From contig CP142456.1 of the NCBI GenBank assembly GCA_038049695.1, positions 21,982,501-22,046,500 on the forward strand: DNA of 64,000 bases. Reading direction: 5' to 3'. Origin of the DNA: Cinnamomum chago. Taxonomy: Eukaryota > Streptophyta > Magnoliopsida > Laurales > Lauraceae. Below, in pieces: positions 44,383-55,936 of this stretch. Below the pieces are notes generated by a model. The model was not told the origin of the DNA, searched no databases, and saw nothing but the letters and a program-made list of their open reading frames with translations. A program made the translations under genes and the position numbers. Each line of letters opens with the position of its first letter. The stretch's first letter is position 1.

Positions 44383-44553
44383 GTGATGGTGAATGCTTTG
44401 TGATGATTATTTTTCTTAGCTTCCGCATTTTAGTTCTATATCATCACTTGTGACTAATTGAACTATAGAATTTAAAATTTGTCATTATTGGTCACTAAGT
44501 TGTAGCTCACCCTATTCACCCCCCCTCCCTAGGGTAAGGATCCCGGACTTTCA
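44383..44553 (+). repeat. 3' fragment of the Copia-type LTR seen at 33608-35454
   Basis: From GTGATGGTGAATGCTTTGTG to CGGACTTTCA it matches the last about 190 bases of the solo LTR at 33608-35454. Where that copy has 31 C, this one reads CACCCCCCCTCCCTAGGG, probably the ancestral form. The 5' part is missing. Confidence 0.85.
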
Positions 44554-45275
44554 GACATTTGGGTTTTTATTGTTATTTGGGGGTTGCATCGTGTGATGTT
44601 GCTACGAATCTTATTTTTCTTCTACTATCTAATTATTGGAGATCCCTTGCAAAAAAATTTGGTAGTGATGCTATTGTCTGCTTATTTTACCATTTTTCCA
44701 TAAAAAACTTTGTTGCTCTCCATGTTTTACTTTCAGGCTTAAAAGGTTGAACACTCACAAAATGGTTTATCAGCCGATTAAAAATTTTCAAGTACTGTAG
44801 GGTAGTTTGAATTCTACTTCATTCAAAATTAGTCTAATAAATTGGTAAACAACTCCTGGTAAACTTCATTGCACATGTTAAGAGACGACGTATGATGGAA
44901 GAATAAAATGAGTATGATGTCTTCTTTTACCATGTGATCATTAGAAAACTAAAGACCAGATTTAAAATTTAATTTGGATCTCTACTTTATATTTTTTACA
45001 AACTTTTGCAAGGGATATAGATAGTAAGCATATAACAGAAAAAAAAATCAAGCGAATAAATTGTGTATTGTGGCTTCAACTATTGAAATTATGTATAATG
45101 TAATAACAACAAACAGATATCCAACTATTTGTGATTATAAGTACATGAAAATGACTGTCACAGCACAACTATTCTCATGTCTGAGTTGATTATGATAGAT
45201 TGTTTTTTTTTTTTTTTTTGACATTAGATTGTCTGTTAAATTGCATTTTATTTTTACTCAATTTTTAAATTGTAG
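44554..45275. other. Spacer upstream of the PMD gene
   Basis: AT-rich with T runs (45208-45220). ATTGTAG immediately before 45276 looks like a splice acceptor or simply leader. No other gene seen. Confidence 0.4.
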
Positions 45276-46801
45276 ATGGAACAATTTCAAACCGGTCCTA
45301 TTGATGCATCTGTATTGTCAGAACAAGAGAATCATGTATCGACATCAATATGGAATGGCAAGGAACCCGATGTTTACAGAAGTATTCCCCGCTAACCTTA
45401 AGAGACCATTTTGGAAATTAAATAATAGGCAATGCGACAGTGTGAGAAGGACTGACCTCCACCATCTATCGCAGATTTGCCACATGTGCATCGATCATGC
45501 TCTGATAAGTGCATTAATTGAAAGGTGGAGGCTAGAAACAAATACTTTTCATTTTTTGTCCGGAGAGGCCACTATTACACTTGAAGATCTGGCATATATT
45601 TATGGCCTACCCATTGATGGTCCACCAGTTATAGGCCGTACATACACGAAGAGACCCATCATTGAGGAAGTATGCAATTCACTCTTAGGAAAGGTGCCTA
45701 AATCCATGGACATCGAGGGTGGGACAACTCAAACTGACATGGTTTCATAAAAACTTCGTTGAGCCCCTAGAGAATGCATCTGAAGAGGATACCAATAGGT
45801 ATACTAGGGCATATCTCTTTTGCATTGTTTCAATCCAGATTTGTAGGTTTACGTTGGGGTCAAGGGGGGCTGCCTACCTTCTTGAATTATTTGAAACCTT
45901 CCAAGTGTATGCATGGGCTCCTGCTTGCCTCGCAAATTTATACAGAACACTATCCAAGGCTACTCAAGTGAAGGATGGGATAAGAACAATATGTGGGGCC
46001 CTCCAACTTCTTCAGGTAAATAACAACTACACGTATATTGCTTGATTACAACACATATTGAAAATCCAAGTTTATAAATTGATTATATTTCGACATATAT
46101 GGGCATATTCCCGAATGAAGATTGGACGTCCAATCAAACAAAACATGGATTCTATCAAATTCGAGTTTCCACTTTTTAAAATGTGGGAAAAAAGACTGAA
46201 AAATCACTTTTGGTTGACTACTGTTGAAGAAGTCCGTTAACAACTCAATCAGCAAGGCATTGATCAGGTAAGTTCTTTTAGTTATCTCTATGTTCTTATC
46301 CATTTTTTCTCTTAAAATGGAGTAATGAAAAAATGGGTGTAGTTCGAGTGGCAGCCCTACCTCCAATTTGCTGAAGAGTTGATTGAACACGTGTCAGAGG
46401 CAGATAGTTGTCTTTTTATAACATGCACAGAAATGATCTTTTACTCAATTGTTGAACCTCACAATGTGGATCGTGTAATGAAGCAATTTGGCTGGAGACA
46501 AATCCTACCTCCACCACTCCATCCAACTCCTTGGAGAGATGAGAAAGGCTCAAATGTTACAATCGACCGTAGAGTTAAGCTGAAACAATAAGTAGAAGTA
46601 TGGGAAAATAGAGTGTCATTAGTTATCGATGGAGAGTACGATGACTTGGTCGGTAGACATTCTGATGAGTACTTTGCTCGGTACCACCGTATCACTAGAA
46701 TGCGTGTCGAGCGGCCACCAGAAGGTAGGAGAAATCCACAATATGAACATGCAGTCCAACAGGTAATTGTAGCTGCAACTTTAGCTGAAATAGTGGCGTA
46801 A
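45276..46801 (+). pseudogene. Plant mobile domain (PMD/MAIN-like) gene, decayed
   Basis: The ATG at 45276 opens MEQFQTGPIDASVLSEQENH, a MAIN-like start. A frameshift near 45385 moves to NLKRPFWKLNNRQC..RRTDL, CIDHALISALIERWRLETNTFHF and TITLEDLAYIYGLPIDGPPV, the PMD core (DHALI-LVERWRPETHTFH, TLEDV-LLGL-VDG). Further parts are LSKATQVKDGIRTICGALQL (to an intron at 46016), WAYSRMKIGRP, and after a clear intron (46268-46342) FEWQPYLQFAEEL and VMKQFGWRQILPPPLHPTP. PMD proteins derive from mobile elements; some act in plant silencing and meristem upkeep. Stops at about 46249 and 46590 break the frame. It lies directly upstream of an Ulp1 gene. Confidence 0.8.
46268..46342 (+). other. Intron in the PMD gene (75 bp)
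   Basis: Donor GATCAG/GTAAGTTC and acceptor GGTGTAG/TTCGAG join conserved PMD sequence on both sides. Confidence 0.75.
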
Positions 46802-47275
46802 GCAATAAATTTATGGTCTTTCATACATTACTTTTTTTTTTGTTTAAAGAACATGTTACTCTGTGTTATTGATGCATTACTTTGTTTGGAACTAATATTC
46901 TATCATATTCTATCATCAGATGAAAATCTTCCTCAAACATGTTGCGGCAACTGTAGATAGTGTGGATGAGAAATATGATTCATGATTCTTGTATAAAATT
47001 ATGCAAACAATTCAACAAAAATGTTTGAAATTCTCGGCTGCCTGCACTGCTGGATTTGAAAATTTTAACTTGGAGGAATGTATTAGTAGTGGGTCGTATG
47101 AGAATTTCAATAAGGTTAGTTTTGATATATTAACAAATCTTTCATTGTATACTACAAGTGTCTTGAATTCCAATTTATGTTAAACTCTGTTGTTGAATAT
47201 AATATTATTGTGAGATATCTATGGTGTGGAACAAGAAAATCAAGAGGAAGAAATGGGACTAGTGCCACCTGATGT

Positions 47276-47625
47276 CCACACACCCCACCCTTCCTCCTTT
47301 GTAAACCCAAGTCCCACACCCCATCCACCCCCATTCGTAACCATAAGCGCTACACCCCATCCTTCTCCATCTGTGGTTCTAAGTCCAACACCACAACCAC
47401 CCCGGTTCGTACCCTCCAGCTCCACACCTGAGCCTTCTCCATATGTGATTCCAAGTCTAACAACACAACCACCACCATTCGTACCTTCGAGCTCCACACA
47501 CCAACCTGATCCATTTGTGGTTCGGAGTCCAACACCCCAAGCAGTCCCTTTTGTAATCCAATGTCCCACACCCCATCCACCTCCAATCATTATCCCAAGT
47601 CCAACACACGAGGTATCTTCAATGG
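47276..47625 (+). repeat. Degenerate 36-39-bp proline-rich coding repeat
   Basis: Units of the type CCAAGTCCCACACCCCATCC followed by CCATTYGTR recur about ten times, giving a repeating (S/P)TPxPxPFV peptide. Confidence 0.8.
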
Positions 47626-48600
47626 TTGGCCGAGTGAAAGGTAATCCTAGGAAAATGATTATTCCTCCAAGGCTCTCTCTATATATCTTGGGTCCAAGAA
47701 GCAAACGCCCACGGCCCAACCCACAATATTCTCTTACACCAGAAGAAGATAAGATCTTAGATAAGTTTTTGAAGTGTTATTATAAAAAGTATGTATGTAT
47801 AATATATTTTTTTAAATTTGCATTACTGGATTGGGCAATGCAAATATATAATGATCTTATAGATGCAGCGTACCAGAATTAAATCAAATTTGTTCAAGGA
47901 CTTCTGCTGAGAATTTGCATCAGTGCCTGCGTAGACATTGGGTCGATACCAATGTACGTCGCAATTATGGATAGTAATATTGTATTCAATATTGATTTTT
48001 CCATGTAAATGAATAAATTGTGTTAGATGGATTGATTATGGTGCATGTGTCTTAGATAATTGATCGCTGGTTTGATATTCTTGAGGCCAAGGTCCCAACA
48101 GCACATTTTTTTACATCTTCATTGGGGGTATGGAATTTTTTTGTCCTTGATGACTTATAGTATGGAGTGTGGGTCATAGTAACATTTTGTTTCTTTACCA
48201 TGCAGCATTGGGAGCAGAAAAATTTGAAAAATTATTATTTTATTGCATTTGGGGAAGAGGGACTTAGAAAGTTTAGTGAATATCAAATGCCGTTTTTTCC
48301 AATCTGGCATCAATCACATTTTTTCCTCCTAGTTGGATATCCAAAAAGAGAAAAATGGGAGTTTTATAACAGTTTGGATAATGATGCTGACTGGAAATAT
48401 ACTTGCCATTTTGTAAGTGTATCTCTACTTAAATATATTTATTATATATTTTAGAGTATCACGTCCTTGTGCATTGACATATGTAATCTCATGTGTATAA
48501 GTTTTATTCATTAGCAATATAATTGTTTCTCCTAACTTGGTTGGGACAGTCCTGCACACTGGCCAGTTATACCTCATGAATGTCCTAAGCAAGATAATAC

Positions 48601-48680
48601 GTGAGTTTAAGTTGTAAATGTTGGATGTTTGCATTATTGGATGATGGGATACATGTTCTCACATGTGAAAATTTGTGCAG
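48601..48680 (+). other. Intron inside the Ulp1 catalytic core (80 bp)
   Basis: Donor AATAC/GTGAGTTT and acceptor TTTGTGCAG/TGATGATTG join QDN-T-DDCGVF, the catalytic Gln and Cys segment, in frame. Confidence 0.78.
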
Positions 48681-48790
48681 TGATGATTGTGGAGTATTTA
48701 TGATGGCATATGTTGAGCATCTATTACTTGGCCGACCTATGCAGTTCACACATCGATATGTGGTTTTACAGACAAAAGATTGTACATAAC

Positions 48791-49480
48791 ATATATTACA
48801 AGCAATAGGAAAATAGTGGTTTCATCGAATCTACTACAGACGACGGAGGGACAGATGATGGAGGGCAGCCATACCGAGAGAGTAGTTATCGGGATGTATG
48901 AAGTTTTTGTATATGATAGGTTCAGTATGATGTGATTGTCCAGTTCAATTTTGGCTTAAAAGGCCAGGATTAGGCAAGGTCATTTTTAATGTCAATCATT
49001 ATTTTGTTTAACCTACAACAATGTAAAGAAAAGTACATAGGTTTTTAGTATGCATGTTTTTGGAGTGTTTAACCTACAACAATGTAAAGAACTTTCTAGT
49101 ATACTTTTTTGTTTGGATCTATACATGTTTTTGGAGTGTTTTTGTTCCATTTTATTTTTGTTTAATCAAAATTAGGTATGAAGCTGATATATATTAGTCA
49201 TTACTATATCCAATAATATCTTGAAATTATGGGTCCAACCAGTGGTGTGATAAATACGAAAAAAGAATTTTTTTTTATCATACTATCGTAATAGTTTAAT
49301 AAAAATAATCTTACAGTGATAATGTCTGATTTTAATAGAAGAATGATTTCTGATTTCTCTATTCTTATTTTATAATTTAAATTAATTTTATTTTCAATAA
49401 TAGAAATTTGCCAAATCAAAGTTTGTTCCCTTTTTTTTTAATTTTTTTATGAAGTTTGAGCTTTTTTCGGGATAGCACCG
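48791..49480. other. AT-rich stretch downstream of Ulp1 gene
   Basis: No coding sequence. The phrase TTAACCTACAACAATGTAAAGAA occurs twice (about 49008 and 49068), a tandem duplication of about 60 bases. Confidence 0.5.
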
Positions 49481-49504
49481 GACTCTTTGCCCTGCATTTT
49501 AGGA

Positions 49505-49650
49505 AAAAATCCAGAGAGTGGTCTCGTTATAGCGACCATTTTCTCGCTATAGCGAGCATACGCAAGAGACGCAACATAGCGCCGACACACCGCTAATACA
49601 GAAAGATACCTCGCTATAGGGAGAGGTGGGTCTCGCTAGGCGAGGGCAAT
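49505..49650. repeat. Palindrome-word array D (CTCGCTATAGCGAG type)
   Basis: Words: TCTCGTTATAGCGACC (49522), TCTCGCTATAGCGAGC (49542), CATAGCGCCG (49574), CCTCGCTATAGGGAG (49608) and TCTCGCTAGGCGAGG (49632). Spacer CCAGAGAG at 49511-49518 followed by TGGTC, as in array C. The host element is not identified; T/C-rich leader-like DNA follows. Confidence 0.82.
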
Positions 49651-50187
49651 TTCTTCAAGGGCATTTTCGTCCAGATTTTTTCTTCCCTTACTCCTCTCTT
49701 TAACTTTTCCAATCCACTCCTTCTCTCTTCTTTCTTTTTCCTTCTCTCATATTCTTGTCACGTTGGTCTTCTTATCTTCTTCTTCTTCTCAAGGCTATTA
49801 ACATTTTTTTTTCTCTTAAATATACTCGTGCAGACTTCTTCTCATTTTTTCTTGAGATTTTATCAGATCTGAATATATTTTGAAGCATATTAAGAGAAAA
49901 AAATAAAATAAAAATTCAAATTAAAAAATACATGCTCTTTAGTTGGGTAAAAGTGGATGTGATTCCATTTTGGGTGTTTTTCATTTTAACAGTTGATTTC
50001 TTTTGGTTATATGCTCTGTGAGGAAGTGCTATATGATGTTTCATCCTTTAGGATTACATGAAGTCATTTATATATCATGAAAGTTGGATATGATTTTTCT
50101 ACACACTAAGTGTTTGTTGAATTGTCTGTGAGAAATATGCACCTTATGTGTTTGATTATTTGACATTATGACTGTCCATGTTACAGC
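49651..50187. other. T/C-rich leader-like stretch
   Basis: Pyrimidine-rich (CTTCTCTTC-type) DNA followed by AT-rich DNA up to the next ATG. It may be the R/U5 and leader of an unrecognised LTR element, but no border could be drawn. Confidence 0.4.
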
Positions 50188-51186
50188 ATGCCTCCTAAAA
50201 CTTATAAAGGAAAGCGACCAGCTGGGTCTTCCTCTCGTTTCAATACTGAACGATTTAAAGATGTAGAGAGTGTTGCACGTTTTGAATCGAGATTCATCAA
50301 TCGCACTGTCATCTTTGAGAGAATAGTTGTGCAAAGAGATCTCACCACTACAAGGTTCTTGCACTTGCTTCATCTTAACCGTTGTATGATTCTAATGAAC
50401 TTGATTGACGAATGCTTTGAGGACTGGGTACGAGAGTTTTATTGCAACATGTTTGATGTTGCAAGTAATGGTTTCAAGACCTTTGTTCGGGGAAAGACAT
50501 TGTCTGTGGATGCAGATAAGATTGCCAATTTACTCAATCTTCGGAGACCTGGTCTCAGATCCTATCCATTCCCTGATCCAGAAAATATTATGATACAAGA
50601 GAATGAGGTGGCTACCGTTCTCTGTGGTAAACCCACTGTATGGGATACTCCTGTTTATACGATATCCGGTCTAACCATTGAGTCCCGGCCGGTTGCTCAA
50701 CACATTTATTTACCATAACATTGAGCCTCGAAGCCATAAATCTGATCTTCTCTATCCTCAGGCTTTTCTTCTCTACTCCTTAGGCACAAGCACCTTTGTG
50801 GACATTCCACTAACTATACTTGAATTAATGCTGCGAATTTATGATGAACCACGGAAACTCACTCTCCCGTTTGGTGCAATGATTTGCAAATTGATGATTG
50901 AGGCCGGTTGCCAAGCATACCCATGAATTGCCCATCGCTAAAAGACAAAAATTAGATGGCAGAACCCAAGCAATGTCTGATACACATGTGCGTCGACATC
51001 TTCAAGGAGGTTACAAGCCCCAGGCCAAGCCGATGATGTAGAGGCAGATTCCTTTGAAAATCGTATCATTGCAACAGTGTTTGATCAGTCTGTTCAGATT
51101 GAACAATTGGAGGAAAGGGTGGCAACCAGTTTTGCTGACATTCGTAATTAGTTGACTAAAATGTTTAACCAGCTTCATCATCAATG
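50188..51186 (+). pseudogene. Transposase_32-like (putative plant transposon protein) gene
   Basis: The ATG at 50188 opens a basic start (MPPKTYKGKRPAGSSSRFN), then NLIDECFEDWVREFYCNMFD and FKTFVRGKTLSVDADKIANL, resembling the plant 'putative transposon protein' family (LVREFYANL ... VRGK-V--S---IN-LL). A frameshift near 50690 moves to LLNTFIYHNIEPRSHKSDLL, AFLLYSLGTSTFVDIPLTI and LPFGAMICKLMIEAGCQAYP, the expected second half. A short coiled-coil-like tail (VQIEQLEERVATSFADIRN) ends near 51186 with stops. No introns needed. Such genes occur with Ty3 elements; function unknown. Confidence 0.62.
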
Positions 51187-51838
51187 AAGTGTCTCCTTCA
51201 AAAAAAAAAATTATGCTCCTTCGGAATTTTTTTTAATGCTTTTCTCTTCGTTAGTGTATGACTATGTAGAACCAAACCTGTATCAAAAGTCTGAATGGTA
51301 GTTTTATATTTTGGATTAACCTTCTATACATTATTATTATCTGATGAACTCAGGACTTCTTTGCTTTAGATTTTTAACACCCTTAGGGTATCAATGTTCA
51401 ATTAACTAGTACATTTGCGCTCAAAACAACTAATCCACAGAATCCAACAAAAACATCACAAAAAATAACAATAAAAATAATTTTTAAAAAGGGTGATATA
51501 ATTTCACGCAAAAAGAGGCTGGATTCATTTAGCCCAGATGCTTAACAAATTTATCTATTACAAAAAGGACCCACATGATGCTTGTTTCAGCTGTTATAGA
51601 CAACAATCAGCAGTGGGTCATGATAAACAAAATTTAGTTGTTTTTTCTTGTTACAAAAATAGTTACTATAAACAATAATTGTCAGCAAATCCTACCGACT
51701 TTCTGTACGAATGAAATGATTTTATTCTTGAACCGGTGGATTGCGACATGTTTGTCGATTATGCCCCTTTCCTCTACAACAAGAGCACGTGACTGGATTC
51801 CTTTGTCGGTCTTTTGTATGAATTCTATTCTTTTTTGG
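51187..51838. other. Spacer between the Transposase_32-like gene and the transposase
   Basis: AT-rich, no coding sequence recognised; it lies 3' of the transposase stop on the minus strand. Confidence 0.45.
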
Positions 51839-54414
51839 TCAGCCAGGTTGTCTTCTTGCATGGGGTGGTAACACCCACACATTGCTTCTTTCCTCCCATT
51901 GCCTTATATCTCGTGTTGCATGCAAAACATAACTGTATGTTTGTCGATATGTATCCCTGGAGAACCAATGCTGACAAAAGTCGTATGGATCGAGACCCCT
52001 GGCCTTGATGACAGCTAAAGCATGAGAACATGTGATTCTAAGTACGTCCCACTTTCGACAAGTATAAGAATGTTTGTCAAGTAAAACGACGTCTACATAC
52101 TCACCAGGTGAATGAACTTGAAATTCCCATTGACTAGCTGCCTGCACTCCTAATCTACGTAAATGTTCCAACTCTTTGTTTATGACCTTTTCAGCATAAT
52201 GGGTCATTCTTGTTTCCAACAATTGTGATTTCAAGCATCGATCTTCAGAAAACTCCATCAGTTTGGCGCGTATCGCTTCAACTTGTTTCGCTATAGGAAA
52301 CGCCCTCACTTCCTTCAACAAAGCATTCGTACATTCCACAATGTTCTGAGTGAGCATATCATAATGTCGGCCCCTTACAAATGCATTTGCCCATTGCTCT
52401 TTTGGGATGTTTTCAATGTACTTGTGTGCTTCCTCTGAAACAATCCTTATATCAGCCATCTCTTTCTCATACTCACATGCTCTGTATGTTTTTGCCGCTC
52501 TCCAGAACTTAGCCACGATAGCTTTATCCTTGAATCTTTCGGCTATATTTTGTGCAACATGTCGTACGCAATGACAATGATATGCAGTTGGAAACCTATT
52601 GGAAATAGCTTGCACAAGTGCTTTCTGCCGATCAGAGACAATGGTCAAATTCTGTGTAGGACGAAACGCAATAGAAATTGCAGCAAGGAACCACTCCCAA
52701 GAATCTTGTAGCTCAATTTCAGCTATGGCAAATGCGAGCGGAAAGAGTTTGCGGTCTCCATCATAAGTCACGACTGTGAGTAATACTCTAGGACATTTTC
52801 CACGAAGATGGGCACCATCAACATCAATTAATGGTCTTAGGGTGAACGAAATGATTGTATGCTTGACCCAAATGCCCAAAAAAATCTTAAGAACGAATCA
52901 TCTTCCTTAATCAGCACCGTTACGCTACTAGGATTTGTCCAATGACACCAAATTCCAATTGAAAGTTAGTAGCAATTTCCTTCGGTGTGTATGACGGATG
53001 GTGTTGAAGCCGCTCCTTGATCCACTTAGCGACTAAAATCGATGTAGCTTGCCTATGTCCCATCCCCATCGCTGGCTTTGAACAACAGTGACTGTTGTTA
53101 TATGTCCTCACATGAAATTGTGGTCCAGAAGCCACAATTGAAGCGTGGATACGCCACGGACAATTAGGATCAGCACATCTTGCAATGACTTCTGTCTTGC
53201 TCATTTGCAGAGGCTTAATAGCAAAGTTTTTGTGCATTTCAAATTTCGCCAATGTTTCTCTGAATGAATCACGATCTGAAAATTGTCTTCCCTTCCACAT
53301 GTCATATTGGGAATTCTCAACGTGCTCATCATTAGTGTGCTCTAAATCAGGAATCAAAGTGTTAACAATATTATTGTCTTGTATTGCATTAGATTTCTCT
53401 CCATTCACTTCTGCGACACATGCTTCATTTTCTTGTATAACAAAATGCTGGGATTCACATGGTGGGGGAGTAGTACAGGCCACAAGACTGTTTAAATTGA
53501 ATTGCATAGGTTCAGTGCCCAAACTGTTTAAATCGAACTAAATAGGTTCAGTGCCAGACAAATTAAACCTGCATAGTGAATGATCAATCATAATGGAAAA
53601 AAAATATTCAGAAACTAAATTTCAAAAGATTTAGTGCAAAACTATTGGATTTAGTAATTGGAAAAAGACTGACTTCATCCTCAAGGACTATTGATCGGTT
53701 TATATCAGCTTCATTCATGAACAATCTCTTCTTTACGCCATTACCTCTTGTTGCCTTCTCATTATCTTGTTCATCCTCAAGGACTATTGATGAGTTTATA
53801 TCAACTTCATTCATGAACATTCTCTTTCTTATGCCATTACTTCTCGTTACCTTCTCATCGTCTTGTTCATCCTCAAAAACTCTTGATGGCTTTATATTAG
53901 CTTCATCCTTGAGCGATCTCTTCCTTACGCCAATACTTCTCGTTACCTTCTCATCATCTTGGTCTAATTGAGATATTGTACACCTACTATGCATCCAAAT
54001 TGACTTAGGTAATAAAAATTATAATAATAGATATCCAGCAGTAATGTGATTTATTCCATACCTTAAACTTGGTGGTTGATGGTTTGTGGCAACACCATCA
54101 CTTCTATGGATATACAGAAAGATAGGATCAACTCCATATTGAAATAATCTGAACATTCTCTTGAGATCGTCACCACTTCTTAGGCCTACTAATGTAAAGT
54201 TCCGGCCTGTATGATAGATGTATTGCATGTAAGGATACCCATTTCTCATCTCTCAATTGGTTTTTGCTACAACTTTTTCAATTAGTGCATTGTAAGTTAT
54301 GTTGCTATAGACAAAGATAGGCTTCTGCTCTCCACCGTTATATATTGGATGTGAGCGATCCACATCTAGCTCTCCATCAAAGTGCAATATAAGACACAAA
54401 TCAACATCTGACAT
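51839..54414 (-). pseudogene. Mutator-like element transposase (MURA type), decayed
   Basis: Minus-strand order: start at 54414 (MSDVDLCLILHFDGEL), a PB1-like N-terminus with LVGLRSGDDLKRMF, a probable intron after about 54062, three 32-residue repeats (53963-53676), the DNA-binding domain FSDRDSFRETLAKFEMHKNF with CADPNCPWRIHAS (53320-53150), then the MULE core LIDVDGAHLRGK (near 52840), SWEWFLAAI, IVSDRQKALVQAI and HCHCVRHVAQN. The SWIM zinc finger (YTCRKWDVLRITCSHA, near 52050) lacks the first Cys of its CxC (Tyr instead). A segment before the core is deleted or shifted near 52900, and stops occur (one near 54250). No left inverted repeat was found, so the element's extent is open. Confidence 0.82.
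53675..53963 (-). repeat. Three tandem 96-bp coding repeats in the transposase leader
   Basis: TCATCCTCAAGG-type starts recur at 53675, 53771 and 53867, exactly 96 bases apart. Each encodes about 32 residues of the form DEKVTRSNGIRKRMFMNEVD followed by INSSIVLEDEQ. The RKR runs are NLS-like. Confidence 0.9.
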
Positions 54415-55064
54415 CCTAATTAAAAAAATAAAAATAAAATATATTTTATTAATAAAAATTGCATGGGTTGGAAATATGTAGTAATCATAGGATGAATTTT
54501 ACCATCAAATCCTTTGTTATGAGATTTATGGGAACAATATAATGCCACAATATTAGTACCTATAAAGGACTCAGAATGCCTTATTTTCTAGTGAGTAACA
54601 AATTCATACATTTTATTATAACATAGAAATCCAAAAAATAAACTAAAAGGCTTCACCAATGGACTATTAAATAGGTTAATGGTGAAAGATACAAGATGGG
54701 GGAGTAGTATATCAAAAAAAAAAAAAAAAAAAAAAAAACACATCAAATGCAAGAAGTTGAACAAAATAATGCATTTCATGGAGGGATCTAAATCTTAATG
54801 AATGATTTACGGTTTACATCATAAAATCAAAGCAGAAAAAAGGTTTATCACTACTACATTTATGAGATGTTTTTTTAAGGCATTCAGAAATTATATGGTC
54901 ACACGTACCTTTTGTGATGAATAAAATGTATAAAGTACCGATAAAAGAAGATGGAATGGTAATATCCTATTGGAACCCACAAGCAAAAATGGAGATGGAA
55001 ACGAAGCTCTGCAATTTTTGGAAACGGAGGTCAGTACGTGGTGTAAAAAATGAGTTATATATGG
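54415..55064. other. Upstream region of the transposase gene
   Basis: Contains an A run of about 26 (54714-54738) and AT-rich DNA. It would hold the transposase promoter on the minus strand; no TATA box could be chosen. Confidence 0.4.
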
Positions 55065-55323
55065 GAGTAGGTAACGGTGCGATATCCTACGAGCATAGGA
55101 TATCGAATTGTGCGATATCTTACGAGCCTAGGATATCGAACCGTGCGATATCCTATAAGCCTGGATATCGAACCATGGGATATTCTACATCGCAGGAACG
55201 AGGGTAAAACTGTCCAAATTTGGACCTCCTTTCGAGTACGATCTGCTGGTGGGTAATTTGTACTTTTCCATCTTGTCTTGGGTAAATGTGGGATTTTAAG
55301 ACATCCGTACTGTAATTTTCCCT
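55065..55323 (-). other. Possible Mutator-like terminal region with array E
   Basis: On the minus strand this begins GGGAAAATTACAGTACGGAT at 55323 and contains ATCCCACATTTACCCAAGAC and GTTTTACCCTCGTTCC, wording common at ends of plant Mutator-like elements. It faces the transposase. No matching inverted end was found on the left, so this is a guess. Confidence 0.35.
55078..55180. repeat. Palindrome-word array E (33-bp hairpin units)
   Basis: Three units of about 33 bp and a partial fourth: GTGCGATATCCTACGAGCAT then AGGATATCGAAYY. Each unit is itself a hairpin, GCGATATCCTA pairing with TAGGATATCG around a 6-base loop. CGATATCG-like words are the core. It lacks the exact CCAGAGAG spacer. Confidence 0.85.
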
Positions 55324-55923
55324 TTAATTTTTATGTCCCTATGATGCATGTTTAGTAGAACAATAGATCTGCCTTCGTGCCAAAGGCAGACCTTTGCTTT
55401 ATATTTTAAATAAATTTCTTTTTGATCACTTAATCTTCTTTTGATAGGATATACTTAGGTTTTTATACCTTTGATATTTTATGCTTAATTTGTTAACTGA
55501 TGCTCAAAGTGATTTTTATCAGGTGTTGGAGATCTTGGGTTCTTCTGTTTTAGAATTGGATTTTAAAAGAAAAATATCTTCCGGATCAGAAACATTGAGT
55601 TGTTTCTGATATGAGTTATTTGCAAGACAAAAGACTAAATTAAAGTATGTGGATTGAGAATTGAAATTAATTAATAGACTATTTGTTGCTCTGATCTACC
55701 TTTATCATAATTGTTATCTGTTCATCTTGCATAGTAGCTTTATCTCTCATTCAAATCTTGATTTATTTTTATTTTCATTATAAAAAAAACTTAGATTTTA
55801 ATAAAAAAAAATCTATTTCAGTAGTGCTCCTTGTTGGATTTGACCTGTACTTGCCACTGTCTCAAAAGGACAGCTGTGCACCTACAGTATTAAAAGATTG
55901 AATTTAAATTTATATTAAGTTTT
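55324..55923. other. Probable 5' LTR end of the Athila element
   Basis: The sequence before the primer site should hold the LTR. A possible start TGTTGGAGATC near 55524 and end CACCTACA near 55886 were seen, but no duplication or second LTR is in the window to confirm them. Confidence 0.35.
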
Positions 55924-55936
55924 TGGCGCCGTTGCC
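55924..55936 (+). other. Primer binding site of the Athila element
   Basis: TGGCGCCGTTGCC, complementary to the 3' end of tRNA-Asp, as usual in Athila elements; the following bases (AGGGAG) differ slightly from the common CGGGGA. Confidence 0.88.

Larger units (their letters stand above)
47226..48790 (+). pseudogene. Ulp1-type (C48) SUMO peptidase-like gene with proline-rich leader
   Basis: The first part (47226-47640) is a proline-rich run of about a dozen SPTPHPPPFV-like units. The C-terminal part resembles a C48 cysteine peptidase: FFPIWHQSHFFLLVGYPKRE (48293-48352) with the catalytic His, WEFYNSLDND where the usual catalytic Asp of DSL is Asn, then CPKQDNT (48580-48600) joined by an intron (48601-48680) to DDCGVFMMAYVEHLLLGRP with the catalytic Cys. 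Gln and Cys are in place. Ulp1-like genes are known passengers of Mutator-like elements and pair with PMD genes in plants. Intervening stops suggest decay. Confidence 0.72.

Noticed and set aside
47240..47719. Minus-strand 159-codon frame
   Set aside because: Mirror reading of the proline-rich repeat of the Ulp1 gene.
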